Assembly: GCF_013283785.1 (NCBI RefSeq) | Contig: NZ_JABCPZ010000011.1 | Span: forward strand, 1 to 64,000 | From: Nonomuraea antri | GTDB taxonomy: Bacteria; Actinomycetota; Actinomycetes; Streptosporangiales; Streptosporangiaceae | Reading direction: 5' to 3' | DNA: 64,000 bases | Shown here: in pieces, positions 35,911 through 48,300 of the stretch | Position numbering within the stretch: the stretch's first letter is position 1 | Layout of the letters: each line of letters opens with the position of its first letter | Notes under the pieces: model-generated | Database searches by the model: none | What the model saw: only the letters and a program-made list of their open reading frames with translations | What the model was told of the DNA's origin: nothing | Program-made: the position numbers and the translations under genes

Positions 35911-35948
35911 GGCGAAGGGGCCGCGGCCGGTGGCGCGGCCCCTTCGCC
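35911..35948. terminator. Bidirectional terminator between 35334 and 35999 genes
   Basis: Perfect 15-bp stem GGCGAAGGGGCCGCG / CGCGGCCCCTTCGCC with an 8-nt loop, between convergent genes. A smaller CCCCCCGC / GCGGGGGG-type hairpin precedes it at about 35890-35912. Confidence 0.8.
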
Positions 35949-35998
35949 ATGGGAAGCCGGGCGCGGGAGGCACGGACCCGCGTCCGGCACGGGGGTGG

Positions 35999-36679
35999 CT
36001 ACCGCGGGTTCAGGCCCTGCAGGAGGCCGGTGACGCCGTCCAGCGCGGGCTGTCCCACGGGCAGCCTGGTGGCCTCGCCGAGGCCGCGGAGGGTCTTCGG
36101 CACGTCGGACAGCGTCCTGCCGAAGACCTGGTCGCCGATCTCGGCGAGCGGCTCACGCAGGTTCATCGGCGCGCGCAGCGAGTCGTCCGCGACGCGGCCG
36201 GCGTCGGCGGCGTCGCCGAACGACACCCCGACGGGCAGGCTCCCGGTTCCTGGGAACTGCGGCAGCGCGGGCAGGGTGGGCACCCTGGCCATGGTGGTCA
36301 GGTCCCGCATGAGCGGCAGGCCGGCCAGCGCGGCCGGGCTGGAGCCGGACAGCGAGGGCATGCCCCAGGTCGCGGTCACGCCGCCGAGGTCGGCCATGCC
36401 GGTCCCGGGCATCGCGAGCCCGCTCAGCCCGATGCGCCTGGCCATCTCGCCGGCCGCCATCGCCAGCGCGTTGCCGCCCTCGGCCAGCCGACCGGCGCTG
36501 CCGGTGTAGTCGATCACTCCGACGTTGGTGGTCTCGCCGCACTCGCCGGTCAGCGGCGCGGCCGGCAGCAACCCGGGATCCGCGCAGGAATCGGCTGCCG
36601 CGGGGCTCGCGGTCGCCGTGCACAGGCCCGTGGTCAGAGCGGCCAGCGCGACGATGCCGCGGATGTTCCGAGATGACAC
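35999..36679 (-). CDS. Secreted protein of unknown function
   Basis: 226 residues with a signal peptide (~1-29, MSSRNIRGIVALAALTTG...AAA). The mature part has two cysteines near its start (DSCADPG; GECGETTN) and is rich in Gly/Leu/Pro/Ala with GVIDYTGSAGRLAEGGNALAMAAGEMARRI. No enzyme motif. GTG start. Convergent with the TPR-like gene. Confidence 0.75.
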   Translation of the reverse strand: MSSRNIRGIVALAALTTGLCTATASPAAADSCADPGLLPAAPLTGECGETTNVGVIDYTGSAGRLAEGGNALAMAAGEMARRIGLSGLAMPGTGMADLGGVTATWGMPSLSGSSPAALAGLPLMRDLTTMARVPTLPALPQFPGTGSLPVGVSFGDAADAGRVADDSLRAPMNLREPLAEIGDQVFGRTLSDVPKTLRGLGEATRLPVGQPALDGVTGLLQGLNPR

Positions 36680-36817
36680 TGCACGTCCCCCTGATCGGTT
36701 TCGGTGATCCGACGAACGCTGAAACTAGCCGGGCACGTGCCCGCCGACGGGCGGCTTGCCCCAAGGATGGGCCAGCCCTTACCCAACGCAAAATGCGATG
36801 ATCTTGCCATGACATGG

Positions 36818-36851
36818 TGGAGCCCGAAGACCGACCGGTCTTCGGGCTCCA
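36818..36851 (-). terminator. Terminator of the dnaK-clpB operon
   Basis: Perfect 15-bp stem TGGAGCCCGAAGACC / GGTCTTCGGGCTCCA with a 4-nt loop, 12 nt beyond the clpB stop. Confidence 0.85.
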
Positions 36852-36863
36852 CGAAAGGGCAGG

Positions 36864-39434
36864 TCAGCCGCGTTTGACGGCCAGCTCGTCGTCGCCCAGG
36901 TCCACCAGGACCCGGTCGCCGTCGACGACCTCGCCGGACAGCACGGCCTTGGCCAGCTTGTCACCGATGGCCGACTGAACCAGGCGGCGCAGCGGCCGGG
37001 CGCCGTACATCGGGTCGTAGCCGGTCAGCGCCAGCCACTCGCGGGCGGCGGGCGTGACCTCCAGCGTGAGCCTGCGGTCGGCCAGCCGCCTGGCCAGGCG
37101 GTCGACCTGCAGATCGACGATCTGGGCCAGCTCCTCCGAGCCCAGCGCGTCGAACAGGATCACGTCGTCGAGCCGGTTCAGGAACTCCGGCTTGAACGCG
37201 TTGCGCACCGCGCCCATCACCGCTTCGCGTCTGGCCCCGTTCTCCAGCTTCGGGTCGACCAGGAACTGCGAGCCGATGTTGGAGGTGAGGATCAGGATCG
37301 TGTTGCGGAAGTCGACGGTGCGGCCCTGGCCGTCGGTCAGCCGGCCGTCGTCGAGCACCTGCAGCAGGACGTCGAAGACCTCCGGATGGGCCTTCTCCAC
37401 CTCGTCCAGCAGCACCACCGTGTACGGGCGCCGCCGGACGGCCTCGGTGAGCTGGCCGCCCTCCTCGTAGCCGACGTAGCCGGGCGGCGCGCCGACGAGC
37501 CTGGCCACGCTGTGCTTCTCGGCGTATTCGCTCATGTCGATGCGGGTCATCGCCCGCTCGTCGTCGAACAGGAACTCCGCCAGCGCCTTGGCCAGCTCGG
37601 TCTTGCCGACACCGGTGGGGCCGAGGAACAGGAACGAGCCCGTCGGCCGGTCGGGGTCGGCGATGCCGGCCCGGCTGCGGCGCACCGCGTCGGAGACCGC
37701 CTGGACGGCCTTGCGCTGCCCGATGAGGCGCCTGCCCAGCTCCTCCTCCATGCGCAGCAGCTTGGTCGTCTCCGCCTCCAGCAGCCGCCCGGCCGGGATG
37801 CCCGTCCAGGACGAGATGACCTCGGCGATGTCGTCGGGGCCGACCTCCTCCTTGACCATGGCGTGGTCGGGCGGCGCGGCCTCGGAGGCGGCCTTGAGCG
37901 CCTGCTCCAGGCGCGGCACCTCGGCGTACATGAGCCGGGACGCGGCCTCGAAGTCGCCGTCGCGCTGGGCCCGCTCGGCCGCGCTCCTGGCCTCGTCGAG
38001 CTGCTTCTTCAGCTCACCGACCTTGTTCAGGCCCGCCTTCTCGTGCTCCCAGCGGCCGACCAGGGCGTTCAGCTCCTCCTGGCGGTCGGCCAGCTCCTTG
38101 CGCAGGCGTTCGAGCCGCTGGACGGAGGCCTCGTCGGTCTCCTTGGACAGCGCCAGCTCCTCCATCTTCATCCGGTCGACGTTGCGCTGGAGCTGGTCGA
38201 TCTCCACCGGACGGGAGTCGATCTCCATGCGCAGCCGCGACGCGGACTCGTCGACCAGGTCGATGGCCTTGTCGGGGAGGAACCTGTTCGTGATGTAGCG
38301 GTCGGACAGCGCGGCGGCGGCCACCAGCGCGCTGTCGGCGATCTGCACCTGGTGGTGCGCCTCGTAGCGGCCCTTGAGCCCGCGCAGGATCGCGATCGTG
38401 TCCTCGACGGTCGGCTCGCCCACGTAGACCTGCTGGAAGCGGCGCTCCAGCGCGGGGTCCTTCTCGATGCGCTCGCGGTACTCGTCGAGGGTGGTCGCGC
38501 CGATCATGCGCAGCTCGCCGCGGGCCAGCATGGGCTTGAGCATGTTGCCCGCGTCCATGGCCCCCTCGGCGGCCCCGGCGCCCACGACCGTGTGCAGCTC
38601 GTCGATGAACGTGACGATCTGCCCGTTGCTCTCCTTGATCTCGGAGAGCACGGCCTTGAGCCGCTCTTCGAACTCGCCGCGGTACTTCGCGCCGGCCACC
38701 ATCGCGCCCAGGTCGAGCGAGATCAGCCGCTTGTTGCGCAGCGACTCGGGCACGTCGCCGGCCACGATGCGCTGCGCCAGGCCCTCGACCACGGCGGTCT
38801 TGCCGACGCCTGGCTCGCCGATCAGCACCGGGTTGTTCTTGGTGCGGCGGCTGAGCACCTGCACCACCCGGCGGATCTCGGAGTCGCGGCCGATGACCGG
38901 GTCGAGCCGGCCGCCGCGGGCCCGCTCGGTCAGGTCGACGCCGTACTTCTCCAGCGCCTGGTAGGTGTCTTCAGGGGTCTCGCTGGTGACGCGGGCGTGG
39001 CCGCGCACCTTCTCGAAGGCGTCGAGCAGCGCCTGCGGGGTCGCGCCCTGCGCGCGCAGCAGCTCGGCCGCCTGCCCGCCGTCGGCGGCCAGGCCGACCA
39101 GCAGGTGCTCGGTGGAGACGTACTGGTCTTCAAGGCGGTTGGCGTGCTGGGCCGCGGTGTTCATCACGGTCAGCAGCTGCCGCGAGCTCGACGGCGCGCC
39201 CACCGTGGCGCCCTGCGCCCTGGGCAGCGCCGCCAGCGCCTCCTCCGCCCTGGCCCGCAGCGTGCGCCAGTCGGCGCCGACGGCCTCCAGCAGGGGTACG
39301 GCCGTGCCGCCCGTCTGCGACAGCAGCGTGGTGAGCAGATGAACCGGCGCGATCTCCGGGTTGCCCTCCGCGGCGGCCCGCCGCATGGCGCCCGACAGCG
39401 CTTCCTGGCTCTTCTGCGTGAGTTTGTAGTCCAT
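36864..39434 (-). CDS. clpB: ATP-dependent disaggregase ClpB
   Basis: 856 residues, full length. N-terminal Clp-N repeats (~1-145), NBD1 with Walker [11 protein letters not shown] (~203-212), a coiled-coil middle domain (~400-525), NBD2 with [10 protein letters not shown] (~603-612). Rescues aggregated proteins with DnaK/DnaJ/GrpE. Starts 6 nt after hspR and is the last gene of the operon, so it is under the same HspR control. Confidence 0.97.
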   Translation of the reverse strand: MDYKLTQKSQEALSGAMRRAAAEGNPEIAPVHLLTTLLSQTGGTAVPLLEAVGADWRTLRARAEEALAALPRAQGATVGAPSSSRQLLTVMNTAAQHANRLEDQYVSTEHLLVGLAADGGQAAELLRAQGATPQALLDAFEKVRGHARVTSETPEDTYQALEKYGVDLTERARGGRLDPVIGRDSEIRRVVQVLSRRTKNNPVLIGEPGVGKTAVVEGLAQRIVAGDVPESLRNKRLISLDLGAMVAGAKYRGEFEERLKAVLSEIKESNGQIVTFIDELHTVVGAGAAEGAMDAGNMLKPMLARGELRMIGATTLDEYRERIEKDPALERRFQQVYVGEPTVEDTIAILRGLKGRYEAHHQVQIADSALVAAAALSDRYITNRFLPDKAIDLVDESASRLRMEIDSRPVEIDQLQRNVDRMKMEELALSKETDEASVQRLERLRKELADRQEELNALVGRWEHEKAGLNKVGELKKQLDEARSAAERAQRDGDFEAASRLMYAEVPRLEQALKAASEAAPPDHAMVKEEVGPDDIAEVISSWTGIPAGRLLEAETTKLLRMEEELGRRLIGQRKAVQAVSDAVRRSRAGIADPDRPTGSFLFLGPTGVGKTELAKALAEFLFDDERAMTRIDMSEYAEKHSVARLVGAPPGYVGYEEGGQLTEAVRRRPYTVVLLDEVEKAHPEVFDVLLQVLDDGRLTDGQGRTVDFRNTILILTSNIGSQFLVDPKLENGARREAVMGAVRNAFKPEFLNRLDDVILFDALGSEELAQIVDLQVDRLARRLADRRLTLEVTPAAREWLALTGYDPMYGARPLRRLVQSAIGDKLAKAVLSGEVVDGDRVLVDLGDDELAVKRG

Positions 39435-39440
39435 GTTCGG

Positions 39441-39791
39441 TCAGGCCCCCGGTGGCAGTTCGTAGCGGATCAGCGCCTTGACCATCTGCATCTCGGCGCG
39501 CAGCCGGTGAACCTCTTCACGCAGCCGCAGAGCCTCGTTCTCCAGTTCGAGTATCCGCTTGATGCCCGCGAGGTTGATGCCCTCCTCCTGGGAGAGGCGC
39601 TGAACCTCGCGGAGCATGACGATGTCACGAGTTGAGTAGAGGCGGCCACGTCCCGCCGTACGACCAGGACAGACCAGCCCGAGCCGGTCGTACTGCCGCA
39701 GCGTCTGCGGGTGGAGCCCCGACAGTTGCGCGGCCACCGAGATCACATAGACCGGCGTGTCGTCGGACAGGTCGAAATAGTTGGCGTCCAT
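39441..39791 (-). CDS. hspR: HspR, MerR-type heat-shock repressor
   Basis: 116 residues. MerR-type HTH and wing (~15-80; YVISVAAQLSGLHPQTLRQYDRLGL), then a coiled coil (~84-105). Represses the dnaK operon by binding HAIR sequences; DnaK acts as corepressor in Streptomyces. HAIR boxes are present upstream of dnaK at 43485 and 43536. Sits between dnaJ (4-nt gap) and clpB (6-nt gap). Confidence 0.95.
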   Translation of the reverse strand: MDANYFDLSDDTPVYVISVAAQLSGLHPQTLRQYDRLGLVCPGRTAGRGRLYSTRDIVMLREVQRLSQEEGINLAGIKRILELENEALRLREEVHRLRAEMQMVKALIRYELPPGA

Positions 39792-39795
39792 CGGC

Positions 39796-40977
39796 TTACT
39801 CGCTTCTGGCTCGCTGAATCAGCTCAGCCCGCGGGTCTTCACCCGCGATCGCGGTGTTGAACTCGGTGAGAAGCTCACGAGACTTGTCATCGAGTGTCTT
39901 GGGGACGACCACCTCGACAGTGGCGAGCAGGTCGCCCTTGGTGCCGTCCTTGCGCGCCACGCCGCGGCCGCGCACGCGGAACGTGCGGCCGTTGGGCGTG
40001 CCCGCCGGGATGCGCAGCGTGACCGGCATGCCCTTGAGGATCGGCACCTTGATCTCCGCGCCCAGCGCGGCCTCGGTGAACGTCACCGGCACCGTGATCG
40101 TCAGGTTCTCCCCCTGCCGGCCGAACACGACGTGCGGCTTGACGTTCGTCTGGATGTACAGGTCGCCCGCCGGGCCGCCGTTCTCGCCCGGGGCGCCCTT
40201 GCCCTTGAGCTTGACCCGCTGGCCGTCGGCCACCCCGGCCGGGATGCGCGCCTGGATGGTGCGGGTGCTCTTGGCCCGGCCGCTGCCCTCGCACACGGGG
40301 CAGGGGTCGTCCACGATCAGCCCGCGGCCCTTGCAGTCGCGGCAGGGCTCGGAGAAGGCGAAGTTGCCCAGGTTGCGGCTGGCCGCGCCGGTGCCTTCGC
40401 AGGTCGGGCAGACCCTGGGGGTCGTGCCCGCCTTGGCGCCGGTGCCGGTGCAGGCCGTGCACGCGGCCGAACTGGTCAGCCGCAGCGAGACCGTGGTGCC
40501 CTCGACCGCCTCGGTGAAGGTGAGCGAGACCTCCGACTCGACGTCCTGGCCCCGTCGTGGCCTGGTCGTCCGGGTGGTGCGGGTGGACGCGCCACCGGCA
40601 CCGCCCCGGTTGAACAGGCCGCCGAACAGGTCGCCGAGCCGTTCGCCCGCGCCGCCCTGACCCTGCTGCGTGCCGCCGAACAGATCACCGAAGTCGAACG
40701 GGAAGCCGCCGCCCCCCGGACGGCCGGCGCCCACCCCGGACCCGAACAGCGCGCGCGCCTCGTCGTACTCCTTGCGGCGCTTGCTGTCGGACAGGACGTC
40801 GTAGGCCTCGGAGACCTCCTTGAACTTGGTCTCCTTGGTGGCGTCGCCCTGGTTGGTGTCGGGGTGGTACTGCCTGGCCAGCTTCCGATACGCCTTCTTG
40901 ATCTCTTCGGCTGTGGCGGTCTTGGGCACACCAAGGACGGCGTAGTAATCCTTCTCCAGGTAGTCCTTGGTGCTCAT
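39796..40977 (-). CDS. dnaJ: Chaperone DnaJ
   Basis: 393 residues. J domain (~8-75) with YHPDT, Gly/Phe-rich segment (~80-135), four zinc motifs [32 protein letters not shown] (~175-255), then the two substrate-binding beta domains. Stimulates DnaK ATPase and delivers clients. 15 nt after grpE. Confidence 0.97.
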   Translation of the reverse strand: MSTKDYLEKDYYAVLGVPKTATAEEIKKAYRKLARQYHPDTNQGDATKETKFKEVSEAYDVLSDSKRRKEYDEARALFGSGVGAGRPGGGGFPFDFGDLFGGTQQGQGGAGERLGDLFGGLFNRGGAGGASTRTTRTTRPRRGQDVESEVSLTFTEAVEGTTVSLRLTSSAACTACTGTGAKAGTTPRVCPTCEGTGAASRNLGNFAFSEPCRDCKGRGLIVDDPCPVCEGSGRAKSTRTIQARIPAGVADGQRVKLKGKGAPGENGGPAGDLYIQTNVKPHVVFGRQGENLTITVPVTFTEAALGAEIKVPILKGMPVTLRIPAGTPNGRTFRVRGRGVARKDGTKGDLLATVEVVVPKTLDDKSRELLTEFNTAIAGEDPRAELIQRARSE

Positions 40978-40992
40978 CTACGGCCCTTCGTC

Positions 40993-43531
<2,539 letters not shown>

Positions 43532-43535
43532 ACGA

Positions 43536-43556
43536 GTTGAGCCTACCCGACTCAAC
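43536..43556. promoter_or_regulatory. HAIR box 2, upstream of the dnaK -35
   Basis: GTTGAGC-N7-ACTCAAC, one mismatch between arms. Lies between the dnaK -35 and the divergent sigma gene, so it could affect both. Confidence 0.8.
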
Positions 43557-43637
43557 CCTCGTGAGCGTGAAAGCATTCCGGGATACCGGGAAAGAACGGG
43601 CGTGATCCTCTACAACACACGTAACGGGGACGAACGG

Positions 43638-44168
43638 GTGACGGTTCCACCTGATCTTTTCGACGAGTACTTCGCCGAGATCCACCGGTACATCGCCCGC
43701 CGCCTGTCCGAGGACGTGGCCGACGACCTGGCCGCGGACGTCTTCGTGGCGGCACTGCGCGGCAGCGGCTACGACCCCGCCATGGGCGCGGTCAGGCCGT
43801 GGCTGTACGGCATCGCCACCAACCTCGTCGCCAAGCACCGGCGCGGCGAGATCAGGCGCTGGAAGGCGCTGGCCAGGGCGGCGGAACGCGACGGCGAGAG
43901 CCACGAGGACGCCGTGCTCGACCGGGTGGACGCCGCCCGCTTCACCGGCCCGCTGGCGGGGGCGCTGGCCGGGTTGAAGCAGCGCGACCGCGACGTGGTG
44001 CTGCTGATCGCGCTGGGCGGCCTGTCGCACGCCGAGGTCGCCGAGGCGCTGGACATCCCGTACGGGACCGTGGCGTCCCGGCTCAACCGCGCGCGCAAGC
44101 AGCTGCGCGCCGCGATCGGCCCGCTCAGGAAGGACGTCGATGGACGCCAGGGGGAATCCGATGGATGA
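43638..44168 (+). CDS. ECF-type RNA polymerase sigma factor
   Basis: 176 residues. Region 2 at ~8-70 (DEYFAEIHRYIARRL, DDLAADVFVAALRG, WLYGIATNLVAKHRR) and region 4 at ~115-165 (LKQRDRDVVLLIALGGLSHAEVAEAL ... VASRLNRARKQLR). GTG 43638 has GGGGA about 8 nt upstream; an in-frame GTG at 43602 is possible. Overlaps the next gene by 8 nt. The second HAIR box lies within 100 nt of its start, so heat-shock control is conceivable. Confidence 0.9.
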   Translation: MTVPPDLFDEYFAEIHRYIARRLSEDVADDLAADVFVAALRGSGYDPAMGAVRPWLYGIATNLVAKHRRGEIRRWKALARAAERDGESHEDAVLDRVDAARFTGPLAGALAGLKQRDRDVVLLIALGGLSHAEVAEALDIPYGTVASRLNRARKQLRAAIGPLRKDVDGRQGESDG

Positions 44169-45261
44169 GCTCGACCTGCTCGCTCGCGCGCTCCCCGATG
44201 CCGCGCCGCCGTCCGCCGAGGTCGTGGCCAGGGCGCGGGCCCGCGTGGCCGAGGCGGGGACGCGAACCCCGCGCCGGCGGCCACGCCGGCTGTGGGCCTG
44301 GAGCGTGGGCGCGGCGCTGGCCACCGCGACCGTGGTGCTGCTGATCTTCTCGCTGGTCTCGGTGCTGACCCCGGCCCCGGTCCTGGTCAAGCCGGCCAGG
44401 CCCAACCAGGAGCTGCTCGACCTGGCCGACAGGATCGAGAAGCTGCCGCAGGAGAGCGGCGCGTACTGGCATCGGTCGCGGACCGACGGCTTCTGGGGCG
44501 CCGTGGAGGGCGGTTACAACGTCTGGATGACCATGCGCTGGGAGTCCTGGGCGGCCAGGGACGGCGCCTCCCCGCGCGTCACGCACGCCTGGAAGCCCGC
44601 CGCCCGCCCGGACACACCCGCCGACGAGGCCGCCTGGCGGGCGGCGGGATCGCCGAAGCAGGTGCGGGCCATCTGCCCGAAGGACAATCGCAACGACGAC
44701 TGCGAACCGGTCCGCGTCGCCGACGCCCCCTACGACTGCGAGCGGACCTCGGCCAAGGAGCGGAACGGAGCCCTGATCGACGCCACGCTCAAGCCGCTCG
44801 CCCTGGCCGACCTGCCCGCCATTCCCGCCGACCCGGCCGGGCTGCGCGAGTGGATGCTCGAAGCACACCGGAGCTGGGACGGCAGAGGCTTCGGAGAGCC
44901 CTTTGAGGAGTTCCTGCCCATGGCGGCCAACCTGCTGGGGCTGCCGATCAGCCCGGCCCAGCGCGCGGCGGTGCTGCGCCTGCTGGCGGAGCTGCCGGAC
45001 ACCCGGGTGCACAGGACCGTCACCGACCCGCTGGGCCGGTCGGGCCTGGAGGTGACGTTCACCACGAAACTGAGCTACGCCTACCGGGCCGACCTGGGCA
45101 AGGAGGCGCCGCTCTACTCCCGTACCGTCCTCGACCCGGGAACGGGCGAGGAACTGGCCGCCATCACCTACGCCGACCAGGCAGGCACGGGGCAGATGTT
45201 GCGCTACTTCGCCTACGACCCGGAGTCTGGCTGGACCGACGAGCCGCCGCGGGGCTGCTGA
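44161..45261 (+). CDS. CU044_5270-family membrane protein, probable sigma-factor partner
   Basis: 366 residues: short cytosolic N-terminus, one membrane helix (~45-67), and a large extracellular domain with AKERNGALIDATLKPL, LRLLAELPDTRVHRTVTDPLGR and LDPGTGEELAAITY. The layout (translated with an ECF sigma gene, single helix) suggests an anti-sigma-like sensor, though no zinc-binding anti-sigma motif is visible. ATG 44161 has GGGGGA 6 nt upstream and is preferred over ATG 44140. Confidence 0.8.
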   Translation: MDELDLLARALPDAAPPSAEVVARARARVAEAGTRTPRRRPRRLWAWSVGAALATATVVLLIFSLVSVLTPAPVLVKPARPNQELLDLADRIEKLPQESGAYWHRSRTDGFWGAVEGGYNVWMTMRWESWAARDGASPRVTHAWKPAARPDTPADEAAWRAAGSPKQVRAICPKDNRNDDCEPVRVADAPYDCERTSAKERNGALIDATLKPLALADLPAIPADPAGLREWMLEAHRSWDGRGFGEPFEEFLPMAANLLGLPISPAQRAAVLRLLAELPDTRVHRTVTDPLGRSGLEVTFTTKLSYAYRADLGKEAPLYSRTVLDPGTGEELAAITYADQAGTGQMLRYFAYDPESGWTDEPPRGC

Positions 45262-45267
45262 GGAAAA

Positions 45268-45298
45268 GGCTCGGCCCCCGAGGTGCGGGGGCCGAGCC
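45268..45298. terminator. Bidirectional terminator
   Basis: Perfect 13-bp stem GGCTCGGCCCCCG / CGGGGGCCGAGCC, 5-nt loop, with AAAA on the left that gives a T tract for the leftward gene. Separates convergent genes. Confidence 0.85.
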
Positions 45299-45304
45299 GG
45301 TCTG

Positions 45305-48300
45305 TCAGCTGATGGGGGTGTTCATGTCGGTCTGGATCTGGGTGGCGGTGAGTGCCTTGTCGTAGACGCGGACTTCGTCGATCTGGCCGGCGAAGTATTC
45401 GCCCCACAGGCTGTTGCCGCCGATGCGCAGGACGCCGTTGTCGGTGCGGATCGGGCCTCCCGCGGTGCGCTGGGCGACCTGGGTGCCGTTGACGTAGAGG
45501 CGCAGGGTGGTGCCGTCGTAGGTGGTGGCCAGGTGGCTCCAGGTGTTGAGCGGGAGTGAGGCGGTGCCGCCGATGTCGGCGTCGGAAGTGGTGTGGATGG
45601 CGGTGTGTGGCCGGTTGCTGTCGCTGCCGGCCAGCAGCACGTAGGCCAGACCGCTCGCGTGTTGTTTCATGACGACCGTGCGCCAGCTGGTGACCGTGCT
45701 CGGCCGCACCCACGCCTCGACGGTCATGCCGTTGGTCAGCCGCAGGCTCGCCGCGTCGGGCACGGTGACCCAGCTCGACGAGCCGTCGAACGACAGCGCC
45801 GAACCGTACTTGCCGCCGCTGGTCCACGTCGTGGCGGTGGTCGTGCCGGTGTTGCCGAAGCCCGAGGCGTCGGCGACGGTGACGCCGGTGCCCTGGTTCA
45901 TGCCGTACGCGGCCACCAGGCCCTCCGTGGCCGGCGGCTGGGTGGCCGTGGCCGAGGACTCGGCCGAGGAGGCGCTGACGTTGCCCGCCGCGTCGAAGGC
46001 CCGCACCCGGTAGTAGTACGTGCCCGCGACCAGTCCGGAGTCGGCGAACGAGGTGCTCTCGGTCGACCCGACCTGGTTCGCGCCCGAAGGCGTGAAACCG
46101 GGCGTGGTGGAGCGGTGGACCATGTAGCCGGACACGCCGACGTTGTCGGTCGAGGCCGTCCACGAGAGCTGGGCCGAGCCGGGGCCGCCGGTGGCCGCCG
46201 GCGCTCCCGGCGCGGTCGGCGCCTGGGTGTCGGGCGGCTGCGGCGTGCCGACGGGGGTGTTCATGTCGGTCTGGATCTGGGTGGCGGTGAGTGCCTTGTC
46301 GTAGACGCGGACCTCGTCGATCTGGCCGGCGAAGTATTCGCCCCACAGGCTGTTGCCGCCGATGCGCAGGACGCCGTTGTCGGTGCGGATCGGGCCGCCC
46401 GCGGTGCGTTGCGCGACCTGGGTGCCGTTGACGTAGAGGCGGAGTGTGGTGCCGTCGTAGGTGGTGGCCAGGTGGCTCCAGGTGTTGAGTGGCAGTGAGG
46501 CGGTGCCGCCGATGTCGGCGTCGGAAGTGGTGTGGATGGCGGTGTGCGGGCGGTTGCTGTCGCTGCCGGCCAGCAGCACGTAGGCCAGGCCGCTCGCGTG
46601 CTGTTTCATGACGACCGTGCGCCAGCTGGTGACCGTGCTGGGCCGCACCCAGGCTTCGACGGTCATGCCGTTGGTCAGGCGCAGGCTCGCGGCGTCGGGC
46701 ACGGTGACCCAGCTCGACGAGCCGTTGAACGACAGCGCGGAGCCGTACTTGCCGGTCGCCGTCCAGGTGGTGGCCGTGGTGGTGCCGGTGTTGCCCAGGC
46801 CGGACGCGTCGCCGACGGAGGTGCCGGCGCCCTCGTCCATGGCGTAGCCGGCCACCAACCCAGGCACGGACGTGGTCGGCGTGTAGCCCGCCGTGTACGT
46901 GGTCGCCGTGGCGGGGGCGGTGATCTGGTGGGTGGCCGCGCCGCCGTCCGACCACGACCCGAACGACACGCTCTGGCCGCCGGAGGTCTGCGGCGACGGC
47001 GCGGAGATCGAGTTGCTGGAGCCGACGATCACCGTGCGGGTGAACGGCGTCAGCGTCTGCTCGCCGTTGAAGCCCAGCTGCAGCCCGGACGGCGTGCTGG
47101 CGAACGTCAGATTCACCGTCTTGGGCTGCAGCAGGACGCTGTCGGTGTCGGTCAGCCCGTGCGCGTCGGTGACGGTGAGCCGCAGCTCCAGATGCGACGG
47201 GTACTCGTGGTCGGGCGCCTGGAACGAGCCCGACGACCCGGTGTAGGTGGTGATCTGGTGCTCGTGGCAGGTGCTCGGGCAGTGATGCATGATCAGCGCC
47301 CAGGACATCCTGGAGCCGGGGATCGTCCCGTCCTGGGCGTCGGTTCCGGTGCCGGAGAAGGTGACGTTCTGGCCGACCGCCCAGGTGAGCGCGGTGGTGG
47401 GCGAGTCGATGGTGGCCGATGGCGGGGTGTTGTTCACGTTGATCGTGACCGTGGCGTCGCCCTGACCGCCGCGGCCGTCACTGACCCGGAGCCGCACCAC
47501 GTACGAGCCCGGCTGGGTGTAGGTGCGCGACGGCGTGGCCGCGGTGGAGTCGTCGAGCTCGCCGTCGCCGTCCAGGTCCCAGGCGTAGGTGAGCGGGTCG
47601 CCGTCGGCGTCGGACGACGACGTGCCGGAGAAGGAGACGGCCAGCGGCGCGCTGCCCGAGGTGGCCGAGGCGTTGATCACCGCGACCGGCGGCGTGTTGT
47701 CGTAGATGTAGCGGATGATCTTGCCGGAGAAGTCCACCGCGAACAGGTCGCCGCCAGGGCCGGTCTCCAGCTCGACCACCGGGATGCCCGAGTCGAACGT
47801 GGCCGTGGTCGTCTGGTCGGGCAGCCCGTTGGCGCCCTTGGTCATCACCCAGATGCACGAGCGGCTGTAGTCGGAGAAGAACAGCGCGCCGTCGTAGGCG
47901 GCCGGGTACGGCCCGCCCGCGTAGAAGGCCACCCCGCTGGACGACGAGCCGCCGGACGGGCACGGGTCGTTCGGCGCCGGCTTGGTGGCGTGGTTCCAGG
48001 CGAAGTACGGCTGCGTGTGCGCGGCGGCCCCGGCGGCGTAGAAGTTCTCGCACAGGGTCAGGTTGAGGTTGTCGTAGCCGCCCTGCCGGTTGCCGCCCTC
48101 GTAGCACGGCCAGCCGAAGTTGGTCACGCCGGAGGTGGGCGAGACGACCCGGTTGATCTCCTCCCAGGTGCCCCAGCCGACCTCGCCCGACCAGATCTCG
48201 GAGGTGCCCGGCCTGCTGGTGATGCGGAACGGGTTGCGCAGGCCGTTGGCGACGATCCTGGCCACGTTCTGGTCGGCGTTGCCGGCGTTGGGGTTGCCCG

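Noticed and set aside
35169..35990. Extension of the 34848 gene to a 380-codon frame
   Set aside because: Runs antisense through the TPR-like gene; a well-placed AAGGGGG and ATG at 35168 mark the true start.
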